A stretch of 64,000 nucleotides of DNA, taken from contig BRXU01000003.1 of the NCBI GenBank assembly GCA_030267565.1, positions 6,671,001 to 6,735,000 on the forward strand. Direction: 5' to 3'. Origin of the DNA: Pleodorina starrii (Eukaryota > Chlorophyta > Chlorophyceae > Chlamydomonadales > Volvocaceae). The notes below the pieces were generated by a model, which saw only the letters and a program-made list of their open reading frames with translations, had not been told where the DNA came from and did no database searches. Positions 1 to 12,100 of this stretch are shown here, one piece after another. The translations under genes and the position numbers were made by a program. Within the stretch, counting starts at the first letter, position 1. Every line of letters begins with the position of its first letter.

Positions 1-937
1 TATGCCCAGAGTTCTGTGAATCTCCGTCGTCCTTGTCGAATATGTTTCCAGCCGTTGGGACTGATTCCTGAGAAGAAGAGCTGGCACATCCTGCAGCAAG
101 CCCTTTGGCCTCATCATTACTGCGCTCAGGCAGCACTGCAAAGCCACCTTGAAGCGCTTGCCAATTGTTGGATGTTGGGATGGCACATGACGTATGCGTA
201 ACAGACAATGCCACGCTGCCCGCTTGGTTGTTTAGATCCAGATGTATGCTTACAAGCTGATCGACGCTCACTCTAGCTGGCTCTAAAGCCGCTGTCATAG
301 CAAAATGCCCAGAGAAGGTCCAAACTGACAAAGCAGACAGCTACCAGGCAGGAGCGGTACAAAGCAAACGAATCAATTTAAATCAATTTAAATAGGAAAG
401 CCACTTGTGTGGTAATTACACGAACAGATGTAACAAAACTCGCACTGACACCAGATAGAGTTTGGGCGTCCAGAGTATGGTGACTTATTGTGGTAACATC
501 AAGCTGCACATTTGTAGCTGATAGTTCACGACGAACAAAAGAGAACGAATATGGGTGCCCGTAAGCCAACATCCGGAGGGTGAGAGTACGTCGTGGACGA
601 GCGATTTGGGGTTTGCCCGACCGCAGCTGAAGCTGACAGCAACAATCGCAGACACCTTTCGCCATCAAGCCCCCGGTCTTTTGTATGCATCGTGTAATAT
701 TATATCTTTGGCGAGGGTATGTCACTCTTTCCCGAGCTGCCATCCAGCGACAGCCATGCGCTAGGGCACATTCTTGCTTGCAACTTAGACCGCGTCAACG
801 GCGTCTTCGATCTGGGTGCTGAATTTCTGCTGGAGAATACATTATTAAAGTCAGGCTTGTACCGAGTGCCTGTTTATCGGTGAACGAGCCTAGGGTCCCA
901 ACATGCGCTCCACCTTCCGACCCGCATGCGTTCGCAT
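1..937. other. Downstream region of the phosphopantetheinyl transferase gene
   Basis: No convincing exon was found on either strand. On the minus strand a TGTAA polyadenylation-type motif (TTACA at 416-420 on the plus strand) lies about 520 bases past the stop codon of the transferase gene, so much of 416-937 may be its 3' untranslated region. Bases 377-393 hold a short direct repeat of AATCAATTTA. Nothing else is recognisable. Confidence 0.4.
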
Positions 938-3900
938 TTAGGTAACCGTCGGGCATCGTGCCTTGGGCAGCAAGTCGCTCAGGGCCACGCGCTCAAAGGC
1001 CTTTGGCGGTGTGTTGGGGTCCGGCGCCGCCTGTCGATCGTGGAGCGTTCCCCGGAAGACCTGCACCAGCGAGCGCAGCGTCACAAATCCAGGGACTCAG
1101 CAGGTCTCCAAGGCCATGCACCCATTCGGGGCCCCTTCGCTTGGAACGCCACGAGCACATCGGGCGTGCGAGCGCTGGAGCAAGACGCTGAAGCGCCTAA
1201 CCGGCTCGACGTGTTACCGTACACATAGTACCGTACTTACGCCGAACTCGTCGACCGCCTCCGCGGGCGGGCCCATCGCCACCGACACGCAATGCCCGTG
1301 TGGCAGCGGCTCCAGGGAGAAGCACCACCTGCCCGTACGGCAGTCACGGAGCATAGGCCCCACGAGGGGTTCAAAACGGGCACCAGAATGGAGCTCAGGA
1401 AAGACGTGCGGTACACGTGGACTCCGCAGGCAGGCGTCCTCCGCTGGGAAAGGAAAGTCAGATCACAAATCACAAGCTACAGTAACCACGTACCGAGCGC
1501 GAAGCGCGTGCGAGGTGTCAAGGACACCCGCTCCCGTGCCACAACCAGCAGAAGGGGCCTTGCAGCCCATCCTGCCTGGGCTCCATTTGCGTCGCCGGGG
1601 ACATGCGGACCACGACGGCTTCAGCCTTGCGCGCGCCTCCCCAGGCTTTCGGGCGGGCAGGGATTCTGGCATGGCACGGTCGGAACCGATATCGTTCTTC
1701 GTGCGCACCTGGACTGCGCCACGCCGTCAAGCGTGAGGTGCGCGGATGTGACCCACGGGTCATCTCGAGGGAACCTGAACGCGGCGCGGCTAAGCGGCTG
1801 GAAGCCGAGCCCGTCGCCTCGCGCCTTTATGAATGCCTGCGCGACGTGCATTGCAATCGACAGGCGAACGGGAGCCGTAACGACAAGGGGTTGGTGTCGG
1901 CTTCCTTGAAGCCGGAAAAAGGGCGGGGCCCCACTAAATCCGTACGGGTTAAGTTGAGTGCTAGGGCAGCGAGGGCGTGAAGTGTGAGAGTGTCGACATT
2001 CCTGCTGATAGACAGCCAGAGCTTTTTTCCCGAAATGCCTGCTAGCCGAGTCGTTAGCAAGGCCTGCCGGCGCCGCGCGAAGCGCGTCATCCCGTCGGGT
2101 GCATGAGCGCATGTGCGCATCGACCGAAATACGGCATTTCCAAAGCGAGCGGCGAGGGCATCAACTGTGAGAGTGTCGACATTCCTGCTGATAGGCAGCC
2201 AGAGCTTTATATCTGAAATGCCTGCGGCTTCAGCAATCCGACCCATGTTTAGCATCGCGCGCCTGTGCAACTCTTCCGGCCAGCGCATTGGCTGAAGTTA
2301 CATGACAGTAGACATGGAGTGTATGGAGTGTATCATTTACACATCACGCAGGCTGACTTGCCAATAGAAGGACAGCGGAACTGTTTGCGAGGGTTGCCAC
2401 GACGTGCAGTTGCCGACGAGAGTGCACAGGCTTCGCTACTGAGGTATTCGCCGTAAAGGAGGCTTGACTGCTTTAACATTAGGACAGGGAACGTAGAAGT
2501 CCATCCCCTAGGTTGCCGACTGGACTTGTTGGGCGGCCCGCAGAAGACCGCTGCATCGTGCGTGCATTGGCGGCTTGGCGTCCAACAACCAGCAGTTTGC
2601 CCCTCATGGTTTGCTCCTTGCAACCTTTGTAATAGTAATATGCGTCAAGACGATCGGACCGGCAAGCAGAGCTGCTGTGGTGTGGTCGCGGGAAGAATGT
2701 TCGCAATGCGAACATAGTTGGTTGCAGAAATGAAGATTCATTTCACGCCTTCATGTCAGAATTCCACTTTAAGGAACGATGAATCTTCTGGAATTAATTA
2801 TAGGCCGAGAGGTGTTGGTTTGACCTCGGCCTCGGTCCATGGAGACTGCCAAACCGGTTTGTACTCATGCGATGTTGGGTTCCAAAAATAAATTTACCGT
2901 GCAATAGAGAATGTAATCGTTTACTTCTGCAGCCTTTCCGTTGGCCGAAAGTCTACACTTGTCCAATTACTTCCCACGTCCCACGTCCCACGGGCACACG
3001 GACATGGGCAATCCTACAGGGCGGGGCCCCCCTGGGCGCTTCGCGCTGGGGCCCCGCCCAAAAACGGCCTTTGCAAAGGGCTGCATGCATCCAAAAGTGC
3101 ACCAGCAGGGTATCTTGGGTCGACCCTCCAGGTGCACAGGGCCAGTCAACTGCCCCTCGATCATGCTCGACGTGCTGCAGCTACGAATTCCCGCCTTTCC
3201 AGGTGCAATATTGCCGGGGCGCATGTTGGTGTGGCGCGGAGACAAACACTGCAAGGACGTCGTGGCCTCCGTCAATGCACGCTGTGACGCGAGGGGAGTT
3301 GCGTCGAGTGGCGCTTGGGTATCGCACTGCCCCCGGTATCCAAGGCACGCAAAGCCGCTTCGCGTGCTAGCTTCGTCGCCTGGCCGCAAACCCGGATATG
3401 CACGGGGAAACAGAACGCAGATGTAGCGCCGTGAGCGACTTATGGGCCATGGCCCGCCGCTGCTGCGCACCCCACCTCCTTGAGGCTCCACAGCCGCTGA
3501 AATGCGGCCTCCTGAAGCTCCTCGTCCGGCGCCAGGCGCTGCAGCAGAGCCCACTGAAGCGGCAATGGGCCGGTAAGGGGCCGAAGAAAGCGGGCAGTGG
3601 GCCCGGGAGCGGAGCTACGAAATGGGCTACACGCAAAGATACATTGTCGGGTTTCGGGCACGCGAGCCACCCGCCGCCCGCGTTCCCTGGTGCGGGGCCC
3701 TGATGACCAGATGGCCACATCAACACCGCCGTGGCAAAGATTCTCGGACCCCCTTCCCCGTTGCCCAAACTGAGTCTGGGCCCGCCTCCCGGCCCCGCAG
3801 CACCCTAGGGCTGCCCGCAGCATCCCTCAACGCCCGCCCCCCGCTGGCTGCAAGTCCGGGGGACCTGGCCCGTATGACCTTACCTCGCTAGTCGCAAGCT

Positions 3901-4849
3901 GGCCGCGGAAGGTCTGCAGGTACGGACCCAGCGGGCGCGCAGCCGACCCCGACCCTGCCCCACCGCCGCCGGGCCGGTAGCGCCGCGGCGCAGACACGTC
4001 CACCCCCACCAGGTACAGCGGGTCGGAGGCGAGCGCGACGTAACGGCCCTGCGGTCAATGGCGCCCGGGGGACGGCATGCGGATGTCGCACTGGGGATTA
4101 CGGTATCTCGTTGAGGCCTCTCCCCTGAGGGGGACGCGACAGGGAAGGCGGGAGAAGCGTGGCGAGCCCCTCGGCCGGCCGGTGTGGCAGACCCGCCGGC
4201 TGACTTGGGTTGCGTGCTGGCATGGAAGGACGAGCCGTGGAGCTCCGGCCCCGGTGCCGTACCTCGTGTGACACGTTGAAGTTGAAGTTGGGCGCATGGG
4301 CGGGCTTGGCGTTAGTGGTGAAGGGCTTGCGGCCCTTGGTTAAGGAGAGCGCCACGTCCTCCCATGCCACCCCCAGGGCCGCGCAGACGCAGCAGCGCTG
4401 CAGAATCCGACTGAGCAACGCGCGCTGCTGGTCTATTGGCTGCAGGAAGCTCTGCACCTGGTTCGTTTTGAGAAACAATGGGCATCGGGCAGACGAAAAG
4501 TTAGCCTCATAATTGGAACCGTGGGAATTTAGTGGCTTCTAAACCGGTCAGGGATGAACTGCAGCTTTGTTCCGTACTTCAGTCCGTTCACTCGACGCGA
4601 ACGGATGTTGTGAAGACGGTTAGGAGTTAGGCGCTCGCCCGGCGCTCTCTTGCCTGCTCCGGTCTGGCAAGAGAGCGCATACGTGTCAAATATGAACAAT
4701 TCCCTAGAACATAACAATGCACGAGAACGTACAATGGCTTGCTCTTGTGCAGGAAGCAGCGCCAACCGCTGCTCGAACAAGCCGGTCGCCGCCTCGTCCT
4801 CCACATCAACGACCCAGCGAAAACTACAACTCTCAGACACTTTGACCAT
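938..4849 (-). CDS. 4'-phosphopantetheinyl transferase (Sfp/AASDHPPT type), seven exons
   Basis: Enzymes of this family move 4'-phosphopantetheine from CoA to a serine of acyl- or peptidyl-carrier proteins. Exons on the minus strand are 4849-4733, 4457-4263, 4048-3884, 3553-3476, 1836-1709, 1328-1241 and 1060-938, giving 297 residues; every junction is GT-AG and in phase. Family marks appear in order: RWVVDVED near the N-terminus, a QQRALLSRILQR helix, GRKPF followed by NFNFNVSHE, then LVGVDVSAPRRY with the Mg-binding Asp, and FQRLWSLKEAFIKARGDGLGF, the W-x-x-KE-A-x-x-K signature. The last exon carries the FRGTL and LSDLLP elements typical of the C-terminus. The start at 4849 was chosen; an in-frame ATG at 4897 would add 16 residues. 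The fourth intron is unusually long (1837-3475). The gene faces the HAD-like gene across about 250 bases. Family assignment is firm; the carrier protein served is unknown. Confidence 0.88.
1966..2225. repeat. Two-copy 77-bp direct repeat, offset 183 bp, inside intron 4 of the transferase gene
   Basis: Copy 1 is 1966-2042 and copy 2 is 2149-2225. They share the core GTGAGAGTGTCGACATTCCT and end alike in GAAATGCCTGC, with scattered substitutions. The offset of 183 bases is 61 codons, and the minus strand stays open across both copies (2288 to 1827), so the translated sequence contains ISRNVDTLT twice at the same spacing. Whether this is coding or chance is not settled. Confidence 0.75.
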
Positions 4850-5101
4850 TAGTCGTTGTGCAATTCTATGTTTAGCAAAGCCAGCGATGCAGTGCAAAAA
4901 CCTGGCGACGGATTATTTCTGTGCTAAAGTAATCCCTGAATCTTTCATACATAAACTGATGCAACAAAAGCAATTTTTTCACTTGGAAAGGCCGAACGTT
5001 ACATTGGGCTCCGGAACCTTGCCAACCGCGAGATCGCAAGGTTGATTGAACCTGGAAACGAAAACTGTTACTTCGTTTGCCACTGATATGTAGGCGGGAT
5101 A
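4850..5101. promoter_or_regulatory. Shared divergent promoter region
   Basis: This is the interval between the start codon of the minus-strand phosphopantetheinyl transferase and that of the plus-strand HAD-like gene. It is more AT-rich than the flanking exons. No TATA box or operator could be assigned with confidence. The call rests on head-to-head gene placement. Confidence 0.45.
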
Positions 5102-8100
5102 ATGATTAAACTGTCGTGGGAAGGCATCCTTGCGAGTGTGCCAGGTGTTGCTTCAAGGCACGCCCGCTGCCTTCAACCCCCTCGGAATCGCCTTCACTTG
5201 CATTCATTGACCTGGACCTTGAGACGTGAATCTGCTGCACTCAACGAGCGTAGCTCTAAACAACGGGTGCAAGCATTATCGACAGTGCTTGCGCCAGAGG
5301 ACGACGATGCCGTCGCCTTTTGCCTTGACTCCGCAATAGCGGATTTAAGCTACCTTACCATAACAGTAGCATATAATGCAGCACACGAGCTCTGGCCTGA
5401 TCGAGTGGTGAGCCCTTACCCTGTCGTCTGGTTACCGTTACGAGTGCACGCGGGCCGGCTGTTCCATAATGCGGGGACAACTACTGCTTCCCGGTAGACA
5501 TAGACTGTGGAGCATGTCGCGGCTTTCACGTACAATTCCGCAAACCAGCTTGCTGCATATGCTGCGTCCCAGCGGATAGGGCTCATTCCCCACAAGTCAC
5601 CAGCCGTAGGCTTTATATTCACTGGCAACAGTTCATTCGACGACAGGCCCGCGCTTCCGCGCATCTTGGTTGCGCGCCAATGGAGCGCCGCCGAGCCGTC
5701 CCACGGGTCGTTGTAGCCTGAACAGCTCGTTTAATCGAGCACGCAAAGCGCCACCCGAAGCGCCGCCGCAAGGCCTTCTCCCATAAGGGATAAGGGGCCC
5801 ATCAACTTGGATACACCCACAGCGTCTCGAAGTGTGGCGATGGCCGCCTGTCTTACCTGCCGACCAACCTCCTCTCGTAGGTTGGCCCCGTCGGCTTGTA
5901 CGTCGAAAAGGCGCGCAGCATCCTTCCGGCGCTAGCGGAGCCCCACCACGCGGTGGTTCTGGTGCGGCTCCTCTCCGATGAGGGAGTCATCGGTGCGTCA
6001 TTGGGAGGTGGGAGAGGGGAGGGTTTGCGGCGGCCTGGCAGCTGCTGCGGCGCGCGTGGCCGCAGCCCTGAGGGTTCCCGGTCTAATGCCGGTGCCGGCG
6101 ACTGCTCAGGCTGGACCGCACTCCAGCCCTGTCTGCTTCGCAGCGCATAATGGCATGGCATACTCACAACGCCACGCTCCTGCGTTCAACGGCACCCCGG
6201 CATCATCGCACTAGACATCACCCTACTTGGCACCGCAATAACCACAACAACGCGACATGCTCTCAACTTTATAAAGCCCCACACGCCAAAGCCTTGCCGG
6301 CCAGCCACGCGGCCTGCTGCAACGCCGCGGCCCTTCGGCTGCATCAGGCGGCAAACCGCCACGCCGGACGCCGCCCGGGCAACCTCCGAAACCTCCCGGT
6401 GCCTACCCCGCATTGGCATGACTCGCCGCCAGGCGCGCGCAGCACTGCGGGCCGGGAGGGCCCCGTGGTGGGGCGCGCCGTGCGCAACACGGGCAGTCGG
6501 CCGCTGCTGGTTGCGGAGATCGCGGAGCACTGGCCCGTGGTAATGGATTCGTGCCTGCTGCGCTGGTCTCTGGAGGGCCGTCAGGCGCGAGAGCTGGGGC
6601 TGAACAGCGGCAACGGCAGCGGCAGTAGCGTCGGCGGCAACAGCCGGGATGAGCTCCTGGCGCGGACCCGCGAAGCGTTCCAGGCGGCTCAGACGGCACT
6701 TGCGCAGGACGCGGAGGCTGTCGAGGTGGGTGCGAGGCTGTGGGTCGTGGGTCGTGGGTGGCGTGTGCGGGTGCGGTCGGTCAAGGGAGTTGCTCTGCGC
6801 CGCGATCGCGGTGGGCAGTCACGGCAGCTGTTGCGGCACGGGAGGACCCGGATCCTGTAGCCATTTCCTGGGACCACACACATATGTTGATATTTGCCTG
6901 CTGCCTGGCGGCCCACTGCGACAACCACAGTAACCAAACCGTACGCACGCGTGTTGTCTGCCTTGGAGCAGGCCTGCCTTTCGCGCGTCACGCCCTACTC
7001 CACGGCCGTCGAGGCCCTCAAGGGTTGCTCCCGCGGCCCGCTGCTGCTCACGTCCACGCTGCCGATCGACTTGGGGTTGCGGGTGATGGGCCGCTGCGGC
7101 CTGGCGTCGACATCGGCGGGAACAGCGGAGGCGGAGACGGAGGCGGAGGCGGCAGCTGCAGCAGCTGCGGTGGTGCTTGCCGAACGTCCCGTGGGTCTGG
7201 ACCTGATCTGCGCGCCAAGCTGGGGCGGCGCGGTAGCGCGGGTGCTGGGCCGCGCGGCGGCGGGCGGCAACCGGGTGCAGCTGGTTACGGGTAACCTGGC
7301 ACGTTTGGAGCGGCTGATGGAGGGAGGCGGATGGGAGGAGGAGGAGGAGGAGGAGAGGAGGAGTCCACGGGAGGAGGCGGATGCGGAGGCAGGGTTCCCG
7401 CCCAGCGGGCGTGTTGGCGCTGCGGCAGCGGCAGGAGCCGAGACGACGGCGGGGCGAGCGGCGCTACGGAGGGAGTCTGGCGGCGACGTGCCGGACCGCA
7501 GCGAGGGTTGCGCCAGTGCCAGTGCCAGTGCATGCTCCGGCGGCCGGGATGCCGGCGCTGGTCCAGGCGCGAACGGCTGCAGCTATGGGCAGTTGGGACG
7601 TCAGGATGCAATGATTGGGTCGCCAGGTCCAGGCGACGCCGGGGCGCTATCGGAGCCGCCGCGCCCGGCTCGGTCCACAAGTATGACGGCGGCGGCAGCG
7701 GCACGGGAAGGCGGCAGCGGCTGGGGCAGTGGCACGGCCGAGGCAGCGGCGGCGTCGTCCTGGGCCCCGAGCCGCGCTGCGACCATCGCACGCAGCCTGG
7801 AGGACACCGAGCGATCGGCGGGCCGAGGGGCAGACGCTGCCTCCGGTGAGGGCACTCGGCCGCCGCTCCCAGACGCGGCTGCGGGCGCTGCAACGGACGC
7901 TGCAAGGGGCATCGGCGGGGGTGGCGACGGCGGCGGGGCATCTGCGTCGCTGCATGGCGCGCTGCGTGTGGTTCACTTGGCGGAGTGGTCGTGTGCCAGC
8001 ATGTCCTTTCGGGCGCGCGCGCTGTCGCACCAGCCGCGCGCTTCGCTGCTGTCCGAGCACCAGCTGGCGGAGTGGCTGGGGGTGACTCACCTGGACCTGG

Positions 8101-8126
8101 TTATGGACGGGGTGGCCTGGCGGTGA
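5102..8126 (+). CDS. HAD-superfamily-like protein, probable catalytically inactive homologue, organelle-targeted
   Basis: Exons 5102-5407, 5881-5992, 6433-6725 and 6972-8126 join in phase to 621 residues. The order of conserved blocks follows the plant organellar haloacid dehalogenase-like family: residues 71-81 (VAFCLDSAIAD) at the position of the nucleophile loop, HHAVVLVRLLSDEG, AEIAEHWPVVMDS, TPYSTAVEALK followed by LLLTST (motif II position), a GGNRVQLVTGNLARLERL block (motif IV position), and a C-terminal LRVVHLAEW segment. The first nucleophile Asp appears replaced by Cys, the motif III Lys is not visible, and the acidic pair of motif IV is Thr-Gly. Between the last two blocks lies a long Glu/Ala/Gly-rich insertion. 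Residues 1-65 are Arg/Ser/Leu-rich and could be a transit peptide. The donor of exon 2 could instead lie slightly downstream, at 6011. Membership is inferred from block order; there is no direct evidence of activity. Confidence 0.65.
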
Positions 8127-9186
8127 GCGGGGCGCCCTGGCCTGGACCTCTGGCTGCGCGGCTCTCGTTGGTTTCCAAAAGCCTGCTCTCGGATGGTCAC
8201 TGGGCCATTGGGCGTATGGTTCGACGTGCGCTTCACGCATCACGCCTGCTGATAAGCACGGTGCTGCACCCGACAATCCTTACCGGACATGGCCACGGCC
8301 AACGGGGCGGCATGGAGTCCGGCGCTGGCTTGGTGGTGACTGCTGTGGTGGACAAGCCAAGCGGGCGGAGACCGGGCCGGAGGAGCGGCCTGACGTGGCT
8401 GGTGAGGGCGCGGTGCGAGGCCGGCCGCGGCATGTGTGCATGGATATGTGCCTGCCGTTTAGGGCGAGGGTCGCGTGAGAGGGTTGTGATGCAAGGCGAG
8501 CTTCAGCGCTGCAGCGGCTGTATATGTATGTATGTATTGGGAATTTGGGATGTGTGCCCGCGTGGTCGGCCTTGCGCGCCCGGCTGGCTAGCGCCGGTGC
8601 GCCCGAGTGGAGAGCAGGTCCCGGTGGCAGGTGGAGGAGCCAACGACGCCGCCTGTGAGGCGTTGCGGTGGGACACTGGCGTGTTGTGCGGCGCGGCGGG
8701 GGCTGGCGGGGTGGGTGGGTGGGGGAACGGTGGCTTAAGGGCGTGCGGCACTCTTGCTGCGGAACATGAGGAGAGAGCGAGCCAGCAAGCGCGAGCGACG
8801 ACGTGTGCTTCCGTGCGTTCGACGTTTGTGCGAACAACCTTTCGGATGGTTCCTTTAGGTTGATTTCATGGACCGAAGCGCACTGGCGCAGGACTTGGCC
8901 TACTGCGTGCACGCGCAGGCGAAGGCCGGCAGCCGGGCCACGAAACGGCTGGGGTCAGAGCCGGGCCGAGTTGTGAGGCTGTGAGGTACCGCTGTGCGAT
9001 GCGACATGGCTCAGTGCTGGAGATGTTCATTCCGTACTGCTCTGCTCAGCTCGTTCCTAGGGCTGCTTCTGCTGCCGCTCCCTGTCGGATGCGATATCAT
9101 CGTGGCGCGGCAGACAGGGGCACAAACACACAACAATTCCTTCCGCAGGACATTTGCACCGCCGCGTTGCCAGCCGCGGCTCCCCC
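8127..9186. other. Intergenic region between convergent genes
   Basis: The stretch lies between the stop codon of the plus-strand HAD-like gene and the stop codon of the minus-strand gene that ends at 9187. It should hold both 3' untranslated regions. No TGTAA signal was found for either gene, and long open frames here have no recognisable motif. Confidence 0.4.
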
Positions 9187-12100
9187 TCACAGCTCCGCCG
9201 CCTCCTGCTCCTGGCGCTTGGCGGCCCTCCGCTTCGCTCGGCGCGCCGCGCGCTTGACCGACCGCCGCGCCGCGCGCTGCGCCGCCCTCTCCTTCCCGCC
9301 CCCCTGCGCGGCAGCGCCGTCACCGGCCGCGGCCGCCGCCTGCCGCTTCCGCGCCTTCCAGACCTGGGCGGCAGGGTCGACGTCGCCGTCCTTCCGCTTG
9401 CTCGTCAGCAGCTCCTGCAGCTTCTCCCGGATCCGCTCCTGGATCCGGCCCTTGGTGCTGGTCAGGACCTGCGAGAAGATGTTGCCCGCAGCCGGACCAC
9501 ACGGCTTGGATCAAGGACACTCGACACGTCCGGCAAGCTCGGGTCTGGCTGTCGCACACACGTTGCGCAGCCACTTCCAGCCGCGCGCAGACCGAGCGGT
9601 TGGATGCTCCTGAACGTCCACGACTCGTAGCAGATGGTAATGCTGCACCGCTTTAAGGGCAACAAGGCGCCGGCCCTGTCCCCCGCGTCTCCTGGGCAGC
9701 GCCGTGACGACATCGCCGCGCTCTCATCTATTGTTGTATATCTTCCAAAACGCATCCGGGAGCTGCCGTGTGCTCAACACAAGGTTCAGCGGCCCCGCCT
9801 GGCTCAAGCCCTCAACCCGCTGAGCCGCGCTGCTGCTGTCGCGCAGTCCCACTTCCGGCAGGACGTCCCACGTCCCCCCAGATGCCAATCCCCAGGCCCC
9901 GACCCCACCGCTGCCGTACGCACAACCCCGGTCTGCGGCCCGGCCCCCACCTCCGCCAGCTTCTCCTTCCGAAGCTGCTCATAGGATTTGTCATCGCCTT
10001 CCCGCCTGTACGACACCTCCCCAACCTCCAGCTCGTACACCTCAGGCTGCTCGAACAGGACTTGCTTGATCTGATGGGACATGTGGGGCCGGACAGGAGG
10101 ACGAGGCGGGGGTGGATGAGGAGACTGGGGTGGGGCGCGGAGGCGATACCGGGGGCAGTACCGGGCCTTCCGGGGCAGCGGAATGGCAGCGAGGGCTGAA
10201 CGTGCTGTGCTGGTGCACAGCACCACGGGGCCGGCTAGCTCCGTAATAGCCAATTTACATGACACGTTACGTTACCTCACGTTTCCATGTAAAGTGGCAG
10301 GCCCAAACGGATCCCAATTTACATGGGCTGTTTTGGGGACGTTATGTCTGTTGGCGCGAGGTCCGAAACACTATGTTTTGAGGCGGTAAAGTCAAAGCGC
10401 CCATATCATATCACTCCAGCACGATGTAGGACGAAGCCTGCGAGCGTCGTTGCCCATAATAGAACCCGACATGCTGAGGTCGGCCTCATCGCGCGAGGTT
10501 CTCAGAGTACGCCAAGCCCTCGATGGCGGTCTCATCGCGCTCATTGTTTGCATATTGATTGTACTAAAGTTGTGCGGCGTCGGCGAGCGGCTGCGACCGC
10601 GGCCGGCCCTGCGCGGCGTCGGCATGGCTCTCGGAAGCTGGGCCTGACCGACCACTGTGTCTTGTCGAGAAGCAGCAGCACCTTGTCAAGATCCATGTTG
10701 ACTTTACGCAGAACTAGCCGGCGGGGGAAACTCATTCGGGAGTGCCGACCGTGATGAGGGACCGGTGCGCTTGTAGGTCGTACTATTTCGGAAAATAGTA
10801 CGGCACGCATGCTCCAGCGCTGTTCCCGCGCACATAAAAGGTATTCACATAACTGCACGGCCTTGTATCGGTTCGTTATATGTGTCCCAGCAGCTTTGGT
10901 CACTTCGGCAGCTATTCATAATTGGACATCAATGCTCTGAGCAATTACGCGTAGCACGGGATTAAACAAGCAGAGGACATCAAGGCCGTGCGTGATATAG
11001 CACTCTTCGAGCTCGCGCGCTACGTTGCAAATTTGAAAGTCAAGTCGGTGATACCGGTAGTGTTGGAGTGATGGCCGCCAGACCAAGGCCCCAGCGATTG
11101 CTTCCCCGAACGCGATACTCAGCATGACACGTGGGAGCCTTGATTCCGGACACATGCCTGGCTTGAGCATAGTGCATAGGAGCAGTGCTCTGCTGCCGCT
11201 GCGCTTGTGCGGAGTTGCCCTTCGTCATGTAGTAAATTTGGCGAGAAGTTCGCAGTGGGAACGCGATGGAGATCGCCGAGCGCTTGTTATACCAAGTGTA
11301 TGACATAACTGAACGATTGGTCTTGAAGGATATTAAAACTATGCTAAAATGAGATTGTACTGGCTGTAACGGGGCGAGGGGTCAACGTTTGGTCAAATAC
11401 ACCCCTCCCCCTGGGGCCACGTTAGACTCTTTGGCCACGTAACGTGTAACGGACCTGTCACCCCATGCGAACTGACCACGTTCCCTGTAAAGTGATAACG
11501 TAACGTGTCATGTAAATCCAGCATAAAGGACAGAAACTTAACGTAAGGTAAAGTAACGTAAAGCAACGTAAGATTTCCCCGCCGCCCCCTTGGGTGGTAG
11601 GCACAGCCCCCTAGGGTGGTACGTGGAAGGCATCCGGGCGGCGTGAGTCCCTTGGCCTGCCCAGCAGCACCATGCACCCGCACAACTGAAAACTGGGTCG
11701 GTGAGACGGCAGTGCAGGGCAGGGCAGCAGGGTTTAAGGAACTAGGGATGCCGCTCTGGGGTCTTGACGGGGTACCCGTCGAGACAGGCGCATGCAGGCC
11801 ATGTACCGTGCACCGAAACAAAAGCGAGAGGTACGGTAGTCGGCGCACCTGGGCGAAGCGCTGGCCCGGCTTGGGCACGAGTACCAACAGGTCGGGGGAC
11901 GCGGGCACGACGGAGGCTCCGGCGAGCTCCGGCAGCGACTTGAACCGCGCCACCAGCGGCCGCAACTCGACCTGGGAGGGAGGAAATGGACGACCCGCAG
12001 CGGAGGAGTGGGGTTCACATGACCAAGGCAAAGGGCAGGGCCTCGTTGCGGTGATGCGGTGTGAACGAGGAAGATGCGGTATGCATGGACGCTCGTGTTT

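Noticed and set aside
963..1736. 257-codon plus-strand open frame
   Set aside because: It is antisense to exons 5-7 of the phosphopantetheinyl transferase and has no motif.
7285..7941. 218-codon minus-strand Pro/Arg-rich open frame
   Set aside because: It is antisense to the Gly/Ala/Glu-rich insertion of the HAD-like gene; such frames are expected opposite GC-rich repeats.
10541..11306. Transposase gene in the TIR element
   Set aside because: The minus-strand frames are broken by stops in each copy and show no DDE or DDD signature that could be read by eye.
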